DNA of 64,000 nt from Astragalus membranaceus (taxonomy: Eukaryota; Streptophyta; Magnoliopsida; Fabales; Fabaceae). Each line of letters begins with the position of its first letter. Position 1 is the first letter of the stretch. The translations under genes were made by a program, and so were the position numbers. Under the pieces are notes generated by a model. That model had not been told where the DNA came from, ran no database searches, and was given only the letters and a program-made list of their open reading frames with translations. Below are positions 10,871 to 21,792 of this stretch, piece by piece. The DNA lies in assembly GCA_039519185.1 (NCBI GenBank), contig CM076849.1, positions 105,356,077-105,420,076 on the forward strand, in the 5' to 3' direction.

Positions 10871-13800
10871 GGCATCTCCTTGGCAGTTTACTTGTATTTT
10901 ATCTGTTGTTGCCTATCTTGTCTCTTAGTCTGTTTTTCTTTTTTATGACCTTTCAGGGTGTTACTTGGTGCCGAGGGGAATTGCTTCTTTTGTTCTTGTC
11001 ATACCCCAATTTTGTCCAGCTTAGATCAAAACCCTAATTTTCCACAAAAATAAATAAGTTGAGGAGTGAGAAGCATCATGCATTGCATTTTGAGTCCTAA
11101 AAGTCATTCCAAAGTTTCTAAAATCATTTTTAGAGTTGAAATGCACTTTTTGGGTAAATCAGGTTTTTTTGAGTCCAAAAGGGTATTTTGGTCATTTCAC
11201 AATAAAAATGATAATTCCTCATGAAGGTCATTGAGCATGCATTCTAAGATTCTAGAGGTCATTTCTAGGGTTATAGATTCATTTTTGAAGTGGAAATGCA
11301 TTATCGGGCAAAATTAGGGTTTTTGGGTCAAAAAGGGCATTTTGGTCATTTTACCCTAAAAGATAATTTCTCAGTAAAAATCACTGGGCATCTTTGGAGG
11401 AATTCATTTGGGTCAAAATGAGTTGGGTTATAAATTTTTGCGCATCATTGATTAAATTTTGCATAAAAAGTCAAGTTTCGAAGAAAAGGGCAAAATGGTC
11501 ATTTCCGCTAGAGTGAGGCCCAAAATCAATTTTGGGAATGGTGTTGTCATGGAATTTTGGGCCCAATGATTGAATCCTAGGATGAGCCCAAAATAAAATA
11601 AAAAATAATCTTCATGGAATAAAAGAATGATCATAAAAAGAAAAATAAAAAAGAATCAAAATAAGGTAGTGTCCTTAATAAGACAAAATGTACTATTTTG
11701 TGACAACTTGCATTTTTTCCCTCTCTTTCCCTCCTCATGGCTGCGAATTTCAGCCCTCCTTTTTCCCTCATTTTGTGTTTCTTCATGCCCTTAATCCATG
11801 TGAGTTGTATTCCTAGCCATTGATTAAAATTCTAGATCAAATCCTAGGCTACAACTATGTGCAAATTGACCTAATTGCCCTCAACAATTTTTGTGGACAA
11901 AAACTCTTCAATTTCATATGACACCAGCCATTCCTCACTCATTTGTGTTTTCTCTTTGTCCCTAATCCATGTGCATTGCAATCTTGGCCCTTGATTCAAA
12001 TTCTATCTCAAATCTCAATGGTTGGCAAAAGCACAATGTCCTATATACCCTTAATTTTGCACCTCATATAAAACCCAAAATAAGAGACCATAGGGAGGGG
12101 AATTCTCATTTTACCCTAGCACACAATCAGATCACAATTCCTCTCCTCCTCCCCTCTCAAACCCAAGACCACCTCCCACCATTTCCACCACCAATTCTTC
12201 AATTTTCAACCATCCAAACTTCATTATTCTTGATTCCTACACTAGATCCACTTCTAATCTTGCATTATCTTCAAAGTTCATCATCAAATCCTTCAATATC
12301 AAGTGATTTTCGTGGGATTCAAGAGGAGGTTCAAGTGTTCTTGGTTTCTATTTTGATCTTCTTCTTCATTTCAAGCAAGATCTAGAGGTAAGCTCACAAA
12401 CTCTTGCATTTTCTTTAATTTTCATTATGTAATCTCTCTTCTCCTCATCTCAACTCCTTCATATATTGTTGTTGATGCTTTGAGGAGCCATCTCAAACAT
12501 TATTGACAAGCACTTAGGGAGGCTTGGGTGTTTGAGGTGGCTCCTTGGCTTTGAAGGAGTTGTTCTTGTGTCTTCTTGCATTTTATTGTATTTTAAACCT
12601 TGTTGGTATAATTTTCATCAAATGAAAAACCCATTCTCATGCCCATTTTGCTAGTTTTTTTTCCTTTGATTTCGCGTGAATAAATGCATGATTTGGTTGA
12701 TGTTTGTCTTAGGAACTTGCATGATAGATTAGGTCCTCTTCTTTTGTGTTGTTTTGTGTGTTAATTTGTCAATTTTTGCATGAAATAAGTTGATGATTCC
12801 ATGCTTGTATGCATTCGGCCATGACTAGGGTTTTTACCCCTTTGATTGCTTGAAGATTGTCATTTTGATTGTGGTTGAGTAAATGCAAGTTATGTCATTG
12901 TGTTTGTTTACTTTTTACCATTTTACTTTACCACTTCATTAACTTTTTACCAAAAAAACATAAAAACATTTTACCACTTTGGTTTTTACCATTTCACTTA
13001 GTTTTTACCAAAACATTTTTATCTCATCACATAAAACATTTTTACCTTCATTCAAAACATTTTACCACTTGCATCTTTGCATAAAAACCCCAAAACATTT
13101 TCTCATTTGCATTTCATACTTTTTCAACTTTATAAAATAAGCCCCAAAATACTTTTTCCCACTTTCAAGACCAAAAACATTTCATCTCATTTACAAAACA
13201 CCAAAACCCAAAAACATTTTACCACTTTCTTACCTAAACCTTTTACCAAAACATTTTCACCCTCATGCATCTTCATCCATCCCTATTTATGCGACACTCT
13301 CATGCATTCTCGAGTATTTATGCCTTGCATAATAAACGTAATCATACTCAAATGCTCATGCATTCTTGTATGCTCATGCATCCTCTTGTCTATTCATTCA
13401 TGCATTCATTCTTGTATGCTCATGCATTCACATGCTTTCCAAATCATGCATCATTGCTCACATGTTCATTCACCTAACCTAGAATACTCTATGCCTATGA
13501 TCAATTGTATTCCTTTGTTCTTGATGCCATTTGAATGTCTTGACTTAATTGTGCAAAAACCCTTTTACACAATCATGTGCCCTTATAAGGCTACCAACAT
13601 GTGTAGCATAGAGGCATATGTGCCCCTCTTGAGATTGCTTCCAACTTGTGTAGCAATTCTCCTTCACACACAAACACAATTGTTTTGAGAACTTTGTCTT
13701 GCATCTATGACAATTAAATCTCTTGATTATATTGGCATGCTTAATCTTAGTTGATGATCAACATGTTCACGATTGCTTGATTAGTTGAATATGTTTGAAC

Positions 13801-14086
13801 TTCATTCATTCATGTTGCATTTGGTTTTGGACATAGAATTCGATTGAAAATGATTTATTTATTTTTTTAAAAACTCTTTTCCAAACCAATTAATTTTCAA
13901 AGCATTTTCAATAAACAAAAATAAGCAAGTAGTGGAGGTCACCCATAACCTTTGTTAGTTTGATCTCTATGAACGCTCTTCAATTTCACATGAGTACTCA
14001 GCGATGATTACCCATAACCTTTGTTAGTTTAATCATTCGCTAATGCTCGTCCTACTTCGAAAACCTTTTCAAAACTAAAGAAATTA

Positions 14087-14147
14087 GAACTACGTCGCTT
14101 TGATTCCCATTTGGGATACGTAGGAGCGAGCCACGTCCTCGTCAAGC
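14087..14147 (+). other. Two-hairpin LTR module, copy 1 (5' LTR of K)
   Basis: Conserved blocks GAACTACGT, ATACGTAGGAGCG and GTCAAGC frame two possible stems: TCCC/GGGA (loop ATTT) and CGAG/CTCG. The same module occurs at 14521, 16054, 24884, 25318 and, on the minus strand, 46431 and 46689. Confidence 0.7.
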
Positions 14148-14520
14148 ACAACAAACCAAAATTAATTCGATTGCGAAAGCCTTTTTTGATCATCTAAAAT
14201 AAAAACCGATTATCATTAATGATCACTCGCGCCGTTGCCGTTTGGTTGTTAATGATAATTTCATTTTCAAAAGAGTTAGTAGCGCGGCCACTCTAAACCG
14301 TTGTTGTTTGGTCGTCGCGAACACTCGAATCAAAAGCAAAACCGATTATCGTTAATGATCACTCGCGCCGTTGCCGTTTGGTTGTTAATGATAATTTTTC
14401 AGAAGAGTTAGTAGCGCGGCCACTCTAAACCGTTGTTGTTTGGTCATCGCGAATCCTCACTCCTACTGCGAAAACTCATCTAAACAGACTAACAAACAAA
14501 AACCTTTTTAGGACAACCAA

Positions 14521-14592
14521 GAACTACGTAGCTTTGAATTCTCCATCGCACCAGGAGATACGTAGGAGCGAGAGGACCAACTCTCGTCAAGC
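14521..14592 (+). other. Two-hairpin LTR module, copy 2 (5' LTR of K)
   Basis: Same conserved blocks as at 14087, with stems TCTCC/GGAGA and CGAGAG/CTCTCG. Both stems differ from copy 1 by paired changes. Confidence 0.7.
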
Positions 14593-14916
14593 GCCAAAAA
14601 TAAAAATTTTCATTAAGTCTTCTCACTCCCTTTTCAATAAAGAGGCAAAATAAAAGCATTTTCAAATCAACACTTCAAACCACACATTTAATTAAAGGTT
14701 CCCTTTCGGTAGAAAGGAGGTACGGGGTGCTAATACCTTCCCCATGCCTAACCGACCCCCGAACCCATATCTCTAGTTTTCGAAAGACCATCCGCCTTGT
14801 CTAAAAGACCTTTTTTCAATGTTTTGGTCTTAAAATTAAAATATTGGTGGCGGCTCCATACCTTTTCCACGTTGTACAATGAGAAGTCCGAACCGGATTT
14901 TTTGGGGTGCAACAGC

Positions 14917-14934
14917 TGGCGACTCCGCTGGGGA
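14917..14934 (+). promoter_or_regulatory. PBS of element K (tRNA-Arg type)
   Basis: TGGCGACTCCGCTGGGGA begins two bases after the LTR. It fits the 3' end of a plant tRNA, probably an Arg isoacceptor with CGACTCCG in its acceptor arm, as in Tat/Ogre elements. Minus-strand synthesis starts here. Confidence 0.8.
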
Positions 14935-16726
14935 CCTTTTTTTTTAAAAAAAAAGACGAGGGTCAAGCCTAACTAATTAAGATGTGTGGTTTAATGTATT
15001 GTTGATTTGACTGATACCTTGTTTGCCTTCATTCTTTTTCCTTTCTTTCTTATCATTAATTGTAGGCATACGCATTTGTCTTCTTCTATGTTTGTTCCCT
15101 ATCTCCTTTTCTTTTATTGCTTATGCTCATGCATTTCTCCCCAATTCTATCCGGATCCCCCCTTCTTGGCTCCCTTTCTTGAGGTAAGCAATGTACCTGA
15201 TTGTTGTTGAAACCCCAGGCTAGCTTATTTGATATTGAACCCTAGTGTAGACGACATGTTGTTACCTTGCTTTTTCTGGACTGTTCTGGCGTCTCACTTG
15301 CAGGTGGGGTAATATGTGTCGGGTAGTTTTAAGTGGTACGCCCTTACCACACACACTCACACCCTTATGATTATGTGCTTTGAGAGAGGCCTAAAACCCA
15401 AGGTCTGAAAAACACCTAGGAGAGTGGAAACGAGTAGTGACTGCCAATTGGACCGATGTCCTTCTGCTCTCACGAAAGTTTCAGCCAGAGTATGCTCTTT
15501 TATGGTACCTCACACCAGATGGCATTCCATCGTTGTGGGTGTTATCATGAGAGAGATTTAGCTCTGGTAGCCTTTGCGAGGGAGTGAATAGAGCCACATG
15601 GGAGGATTACCCTTTAAATTGCCCTAGATCGTAGGTCTCACCTCTTTTTAGGTCACAAGGGCTTCCAAATTGTGTGCTGCATTGTTGCATTCAGTTTAGT
15701 CAACCTTTTTCCCTCAATTTTTTTTTTTTTTGAAAATCAAAAAAATATGCTTTTCCCTTTCAAATAAACACCTATATGGGGGAGCATATAGAGTGTAAAT
15801 TTTCAAAATTCCACCTGTGAATACCCTCTTTACGCAAAAATACCAAAAAGAAGCATCTTGCATTGCATCATTGCATTACATCGCATCATTACAGCATTTG
15901 CATCATTTGCACTAAATAAAACTCCAATTTTGAAAAAGTACATTCATCATACATTGCATAAGAAAAATGAAAACAAAAGGGGTTATCATTTGCATAGCAT
16001 TTCAGCGTCAACCTCATGGGCATCATGCAAAAAAGAAGAGAAAGGACATGGTAGAACTACGTACGCTTTGATTCCTCATCACAGTGAGGATACGTAGGAG
16101 CGGGTCCGCCCCGTCAAGCATAACAAATGAAAAAAGCCATTTTGAAAAAGCATCATTCTTACATTCAAAAATGCATTGAAATTTTGTATTTCATCTTGCA
16201 CCAAAAAAAAAACAATTTTTTTTATTTTTTTTTATTTTTTATTTTTTAGAATAAGTACACTTCTCAAGTGGTCATTTTTCCATGCATTTGCATATCATGA
16301 TCTGTACAATAAAGGTTTTGATGAGAGACGAGACGGTTTTGCAAAATAGTCATTCCCCAAAAAAAAAAAAAAAAAAAACTCAAGGTGTTCCAAAGTACCC
16401 AGTTCTCGAGTCAGCAGCTCATTCACATAACTTCAAAATTTTTGCATCTCATCCATCCCATGATAAAAGATTAAAATTGTTCATAAATTTTTTCTATCAT
16501 GTGAAGCATTCTTCTAGGCATGCATGCCATGTGCAGTCGCCCCTGTCCGTGTCCGTCAGTTTCCCTGCTTTATCATCATTCCCCGTCCTAGTCTAGCCCC
16601 GCCCGTAAAGCCTAAAGTGTCGCATGCATTTGTTCAGTCATTCGTTCTTGCGCTTATGTTGTGTGCCCTGTTATCTCTAGAAAGAGGCCAACTGGTTTGC
16701 CGATATCCGCTTCAGACTCAAGATTC
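14935..16726 (+). other. Leader of element K between PBS and gag
   Basis: Long untranslated leader. It contains T-rich and A-rich runs (15718-15735, 16203-16250, 16358-16378) and a third copy of the two-hairpin module (16054-16119). No gene is supported. Confidence 0.6.
16054..16119 (+). other. Two-hairpin module, leader copy of K
   Basis: GAACTACGT, ATACGTAGGAGCG-type and GTCAAGC blocks with stems TCCTCA/TGAGGA and CGGG/CCCG. It lies outside the LTR, so the module is not merely an LTR duplication product. Confidence 0.7.
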
Positions 16727-18154
16727 ATGGCGACCAATCAAGGAAACCTAGTGATTGAGAATCCCGGCAATTCAGGTCTAGATAATCCGATTATGGAAGT
16801 TCTCAAGCAGCTAGTCCAAGTGAATCAGGCACTAGTCCAAGAGAATCAGGCGTTAAATAATAAAGTCGGGGTGATAGAAATGCAGATGGATGCGATAAGA
16901 ATGCAGATGACTGAAATGATGGGCACCCTGCAAGCTTTAAAAAACGGGACCACTACCGAAGATACTGCTGTTGTAAACCCAGGTGGGGCCGCAACCATCC
17001 TTCCTACCTCGGGACCCGCTGAAGCTGTGACTGCTATTCCCCATCCGGGATCTGGGGTTAATTATCCTGCTCACGCCCTGGGAGGTGCTGATCCACATGA
17101 GGTTTCTCTTTTCAATATGGATAGTGATCCTCAAGGTCACCTATTTGAGAACTCTCAACCCAGAGATCAGTTGCATGAGTTGGAAAAGCGTTTAAAAGCC
17201 ATAGAGGATTCAAAGACCAAAGCTCAAGACGCCCGTGATCTATGTCTTGTTCCAGACTTGGTTATTCCCCCAAAGATGAAGGTGCCAGTCTTTGACCAAT
17301 ATTGTGGTACCAGCTGCCCAAATAGACACGTAACCATGTACGCCCGAAGGATGACCGCATACAATCACGACGACAAACTGCTCATCCACTACTTCCAGTA
17401 CAGCCTAACTGGGGCATCTATGGATTGGTACATGCAGTTGCAGCCTTCCGACATCCACAGTTGGAAGGACCTTTCTGAAGCTTTCTTAAAGGAGTACGAA
17501 TACAACAAAGACATGGCTCCAGATCGGATTCAGCTGCAGTATATGAGCAAGAAAGATCATGAGTCCTTTAAGGAATATGCTCAAAGATGGAGGAGCATAG
17601 CTGCTCAGGTGAAGCCACCATTGACTGAAAAGGAGATGGTGTACATGTTTATGGAGACTCTCCCAGCTGTTTTCTATGAACGTCTGGCTGGAAGTGGGTC
17701 CTCAAGCTTCTCAGATGTGATCAAAGTAGGGGCAAGACTTGAAGTCGGGATGAAGAGAGGAAGAATCCCCCGCAATCCTACTGGCGCCGACAATGCTAGT
17801 GATTTGCCTGCAAGGAAAAATGGAGAAATCAATGCTATAGTGGGACAAGGAAAGTCACGTCAGTACGACCCCATTCCTGTGTCGTACACTGATTTGTGCA
17901 GCTATCTAATCAACCATAGGTTGATCTCTCCTCGTGGGATGAAGCCAGTCCAACCTCCATTCCCAAGAAGGTATAATGCAAAGGCTACCTGTGAATTCCA
18001 TTCTGGGGCAATTGGCCACTCTACTGAGAATTGTCATCCTTTGAAGCAGTCGGTTCAGGATCTTATTGATACAAAACAGTTGACCTTTGATGAGGGAGGT
18101 GAAGGACTAAACCCTTTGAGATCAGGGCTGTCAGGCCGGGATGGCAGTAGTTGA
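16727..18154 (+). CDS. gag: Gag protein of element K (Tat-like Ty3/gypsy)
   Basis: 475 codons from ATG 16727 (MATNQGNLVIENPG). An upstream in-frame GTG at 16661 is not needed. The N-terminus has a heptad-like coiled coil (about residues 20-65, QLVQVNQALVQENQALNNKV). A retrotransposon gag domain spans about residues 180-340, with YFQYSLTGASMDWYMQL, WKDLSEAFLKEYEYNKDMA and SFKEYAQRWRSIAAQV. The C-terminal part has a degenerate finger-like motif, CEFHSGAIGHSTENC (C-x2-H-x4-H-x4-C), typical of Tat-type Gag. The protein would form the cytoplasmic particle that packages the RNA. The ORF is intact and ends in its own stop, with no protease or polymerase frame after it. Its intactness in an element without pol suggests recent selection or recent origin. 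Confidence 0.9.
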   Translation: MATNQGNLVIENPGNSGLDNPIMEVLKQLVQVNQALVQENQALNNKVGVIEMQMDAIRMQMTEMMGTLQALKNGTTTEDTAVVNPGGAATILPTSGPAEAVTAIPHPGSGVNYPAHALGGADPHEVSLFNMDSDPQGHLFENSQPRDQLHELEKRLKAIEDSKTKAQDARDLCLVPDLVIPPKMKVPVFDQYCGTSCPNRHVTMYARRMTAYNHDDKLLIHYFQYSLTGASMDWYMQLQPSDIHSWKDLSEAFLKEYEYNKDMAPDRIQLQYMSKKDHESFKEYAQRWRSIAAQVKPPLTEKEMVYMFMETLPAVFYERLAGSGSSSFSDVIKVGARLEVGMKRGRIPRNPTGADNASDLPARKNGEINAIVGQGKSRQYDPIPVSYTDLCSYLINHRLISPRGMKPVQPPFPRRYNAKATCEFHSGAIGHSTENCHPLKQSVQDLIDTKQLTFDEGGEGLNPLRSGLSGRDGSS

Positions 18155-20243
18155 AGAGGATCGAGGTGTTGATCGTCAAGCATTTGTGTCTTCGTCATGC
18201 ATTTTCATGTAGTTTTCAGTTCAAAGCAAATTTTATGTAATGCAATCCTCTGGCTCTGCCCAAGGCCTTAGGATATTTCAATAAGGGCACATGTTTCCTT
18301 TTCAGCATCGTCATCTATAAAAGTTACCCTTTTCAGTCACTTTTGTTCAAGATCGTCATTGCCCTGTTTTATCATAAGTCCATCAGTGCATATTTGACTT
18401 TTAGTTCAGTCTAACGCTTTAAGTCCTCCATGCTGGGGCAAGACTGTGATCACTAATTTTCCTTGTTAATATCATATTCCTTCAGTGCAAGTCTTTCAAA
18501 AGATAATAATAAACAAGAAAATAAGCTCGCTAGGTGGAAAACCCGCAAAGGGCGGCCTAGGCAGAAAAAAGCGCCCGATGGATCGAAAACCCGCAAAGGG
18601 CGGTCCAGGCAAAAGTTAGGGCATAAAAAAAAAGAGAAAAAATGCAAAGAAAGGAGCAAACACATATAGATAGATGAACCGTTATCTTGTTTTACAAAAA
18701 AAAAATAAGCCATCGGGATTTGAGATGAAGTGTGGCCACCTCCCTATACCCTCAAGAACCCAAAATCCCAGAAAGTCCCTTTCCTACCTACCTTAAGCCA
18801 AGAAAAACCAAACTCAAAAATATACCCTCTAATCACCCTAGACAAGGATCACTTCAAATATCAAAAACAAAAATAGTGCATCAGCTCACTCAACTCAAAA
18901 GCAAAGAAAGAAGAAAAGTCCGAAAAATGAAACAAATGAGTCAAAAAAAAATCAAAAAGACAAAAAATAATAAGTTGTGAGCTGATACATGTTGCCACAA
19001 AGCACAAGAGACCCTTGTCTCGATAAATCTTCCAACACCTGGTTCCATAAACCTTCAAACACTTCCTTTGGCCCCAACACCAAACCCCTCAGCCATTCTA
19101 CCATGAGACACAAATTTGCCTTAACAAAGCCCAAATAAGCCCAATAACCATCTCCCTCATAGACCGTTAACCGTCAACCAACGCCGAACAAAACTCATCC
19201 TCCCATTAGCCTCAAACACTTCATTAAGCCTAACTATCCTTCCTCCACAAAACACCACAATCCTGAAAAGTCCATTCCGATCAATGACCGATTGCTTTTG
19301 TTCTCTCAGATTCTAATCTTAGGACGAACAAGCTTATCTATGTACAATGTGTTTGCTCAAAAGAAAAAACAAACGATCAGAAAAAAGAAAGCTGATCAAG
19401 AAAGAATAAACCCTCAGAAAAAAAGAGAACTGAGGAAACAAAAACGAACAGTCAGAAAAAAGAAAGCTGACAAAATAAAAAAAAGAGGGACTTGCACTCC
19501 AAAACACACTCAAGTTGCATTAAAACAAGGTTTAGTGATCACCAAGTAAGGTTTCTTTCATGCCAAAAGTTGAGACATTCACAGAGAACCAAAGATTTGC
19601 ACTGAGAACACCACTCAAATCTAAAAGTTGGGGTATTCTCTTCACCACCTGCCCACCCTAGTCCGGGGAGAGTCTGTTCAGTGTCCATCCATGGCCATTC
19701 ATCCTTTCACCCGGTGTCAGCCATGGCACTAGTTCCTGCGTATTTGCTCTTTCACTCCGCTTCCTTTCACACTCCGGACAGGGGCAAGTCATTCATTCAC
19801 AGTCGCCGAAGGCCTGAATTGGGGCAGTCTGGCATTCATCCTAAACACTCACCTGGCGTCTGCATATTCATGTGTGTTCACTTGGCAATGTTTCATAGAG
19901 AAAGCACAAGATTGTTATTGAAGGTTCAGTTATCATGGAATGGAGGAAAACATAAATGGGTTTGCTTGTAAATAATAACCTTGAGAACACCGCGGTTTAA
20001 ATCAAAACTAGTTTTTCCAAAGAAAAAGGATGATCAAATTCACCCCCACTTTTGCATCCAAAGTCTCGCGTCTCATCATTATGAAAGTATTCACAAAAAA
20101 AGTATTTGAATACCCCAAAAATTTTGTCATATCATGCATCAAAATACTGCATTTGCATCCTCACATAGCAAAAAGACAAATAGGAAAAATTCTTTAACCA
20201 GCTATCTCAGCACATGAGGGGGTCGCCTAAAGTTGGCCGCTTG
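18155..20243 (+). other. Pol-less interior of element K
   Basis: Occupies the place of protease to integrase but has no recognisable domain in any frame. It contains repeated AAAACCCGCAAAGGGCGG phrases (18540 and 18590), purine-rich and A-rich stretches (18600-18960, 19350-19490) and stop codons in all frames. Short ORFs here are lysine-rich products of A-runs. Confidence 0.6.
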
Positions 20244-20600
20244 TAGGGCTTTAGTGCTCGCCTTAACCCTTAGGGATTAGGTTGTTATCTTGTAGGGCTT
20301 CGGTGCTCGCCCGGATCCTTAGGGATTAGGTTGTTATCTTGTAGGGCTTCAGTGCTCGCCTGGATCCTTAGGGATTAGGTTGTTATCTTGTAGGGCTTCA
20401 GTGCTCACCTGGATCCTTAGGGATTAGGTTGTTATCTTATAGGGCTTCGGTGCTCGCCTGGACCCTTAGGGATTAGGTTGTTATCTTGTAGGGTTTTAGT
20501 GCTCGCCTGGATCCTCAGGGATTAGGTTGTTATCTTGTAGGGCTTTGGTGCTCACCTTAATCCTTGGGGATTAGGATGTTACCTTGTAGGCACTTGAAGT
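20244..20600 (+). repeat. 49-bp tandem repeat in element K, about seven copies
   Basis: Unit starts are at 20244, 20293, 20342, 20391, 20440, 20489 and 20538, exactly 49 bp apart. Each contains TAGGGCTT(C/T)(A/G)GTGCTCGCC and TTAGGGATTAGGTTGTTATC. Divergence between copies is a few bases each. Confidence 0.92.
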
Positions 20601-21091
20601 GTTGATCCTTAACCAACATAAAAAGGAAGAAAATCAAAAATAGCATCTCATAGCATCCATCATTCCATTGAAATCATCACATCACATACACTTTGCATAA
20701 CATACATTCACACTCCATTTACATAGATATGATCTGCATTCCATAGAAAAAAAAAGAGCAAATAAGAAAGGAGAGAAGAAAATCACAGAAGACGGAACAT
20801 AAAAGAACACAACATCTTCATATCATTCATCATTCTCATATCATCCATACCAGTCATCACTCCATGGCATCAAACAGTACATTACGCCTTCAAATTCGCA
20901 TCTCAGAAGAGCGAAAGAATAACAAAAGGAAAAGAAGAGAAAAATCAAACAGAAAAGGCATCCCACCAAAGTCAATCATTGCATTCATGTGCAACCCAAA
21001 CATCCAAGTGCACGCATTTCATGCACCATCCAAGAGAAAAGTTACTTCGGACCAGAGAGTCCCAAAAATCTCATTTTTAGAAAATCATCAA
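20601..21091 (+). other. Spacer in the 3' UTR of element K
   Basis: Purine-rich, non-coding, with repeated ATCATTC and CATCACAT phrases. No supported feature. Confidence 0.5.
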
Positions 21092-21220
21092 CCCCGAGTT
21101 AGTAAACTCCATCAACCCTGAGTTAGTAAACTCCCTCAACCCCGAGTTAGTAAACTCCATCAACACAGAGTTAGTGAACTCCCACAGAGTTAGTGAACTC
21201 CCACCGAGTTAGTGAACTCC
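21092..21220 (+). repeat. ~24-bp tandem repeat in element K, about six copies
   Basis: Repeated phrase GAGTTAGT(A/G)AACTCC with spacers AACCCC or CACA, the last copies shortened to about 18-20 bp. GAGTTAGTRAACTC is itself an imperfect palindrome. Confidence 0.85.
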
Positions 21221-21714
21221 TTCCACAGATCACAACATTGTGTACGAGCACGCAATGGATCCATCAGACTTCGTCAAGTCCTTCGGATTAGTTGTGTCAG
21301 CCTAAGGCATAGCGTAAATCCATTGATCAAATCAGTTCCGGACCTGATGTTGATCGGTCGCTCGAAAAGGCCACCCCCCAGAGCTCGGACTCGACAAGAG
21401 TCCGTTAGAAGGTTTTAGGCAGCCTCCGAATTCCCAATTTACCGCTTTTCTCAATTTATTTCCCGCTTTTGCTGCCCGAGGGCTAGCACCAATCTATTTC
21501 CTGCTTTTGTTGGCTTACTGAGGGCTGACGCTTCATCCACTGCATTCATCTCGGGCCAATGTCCATTTATCAAAAAAAAAAAAAAATCTCTATTCTCGCA
21601 TGCATTAGAATTTCATTTTTCACCTTACATTAACAAAAACAGAAAAAACTAGAGAGATGGAAAAAGGAAAAATCGGGTTTCCCTAAGTAGACAAAATCGG
21701 TATAATTTCTAAAT

Positions 21715-21792
21715 TCTTTATCTTTATTTTGCCTCGGAATATGTTTCGGCCAATTCATATTCCTCGTTAAAATCCAGATAAAGAGGGGCAGC
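21715..21792 (+). promoter_or_regulatory. PPT of element K inside a compound hairpin
   Basis: AAAGAGGGGCAGC (21780-21792) ends at the LTR. TCTTTATCT (21715-21723) pairs perfectly with AGATAAAGA (21776-21784), which overlaps the PPT. Between them GGAATATG (21736-21743) pairs with CATATTCC (21756-21763) around a 12-base loop. Confidence 0.8.

Larger units (their letters stand above)
10997..14914 (+). repeat. 5' LTR of element K
   Basis: 3918 bp. A plausible TATA box is the TATAAAA near 12067. The U3-like part has repeated phrases such as GGTCATTT and TTTTGGTCA. 12870-13480 is rich in CATTTTACC and ATGCTCATGCATTC repeats, which create meaningless ORFs. Near the 3' end are two ~137-bp tandem units (from 14202 and 14338), each with an inverted repeat (ATTATCATTAA ... 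TTAATGATAAT), and two copies of a conserved two-hairpin module. Confidence 0.95.

Noticed and set aside
10155..11037. Long overlapping ORFs on both strands with GALMGAACFGLGALP-type repeats
   Set aside because: They follow from a 45-bp repeat unit without stops; no domain, and several frames are equally open.
13077..13688. 203-codon ORF, repeated identically at 23874-24485
   Set aside because: Lies in the two LTR copies of element K in a low-complexity CATTTTACC/ATGCATTC region; its identity reflects LTR duplication, not coding constraint.
20244..20600. Possible CRISPR-like array of 49-bp repeats
   Set aside because: The units are head-to-tail with no spacers, inside a plant retrotransposon; it is a simple tandem repeat.
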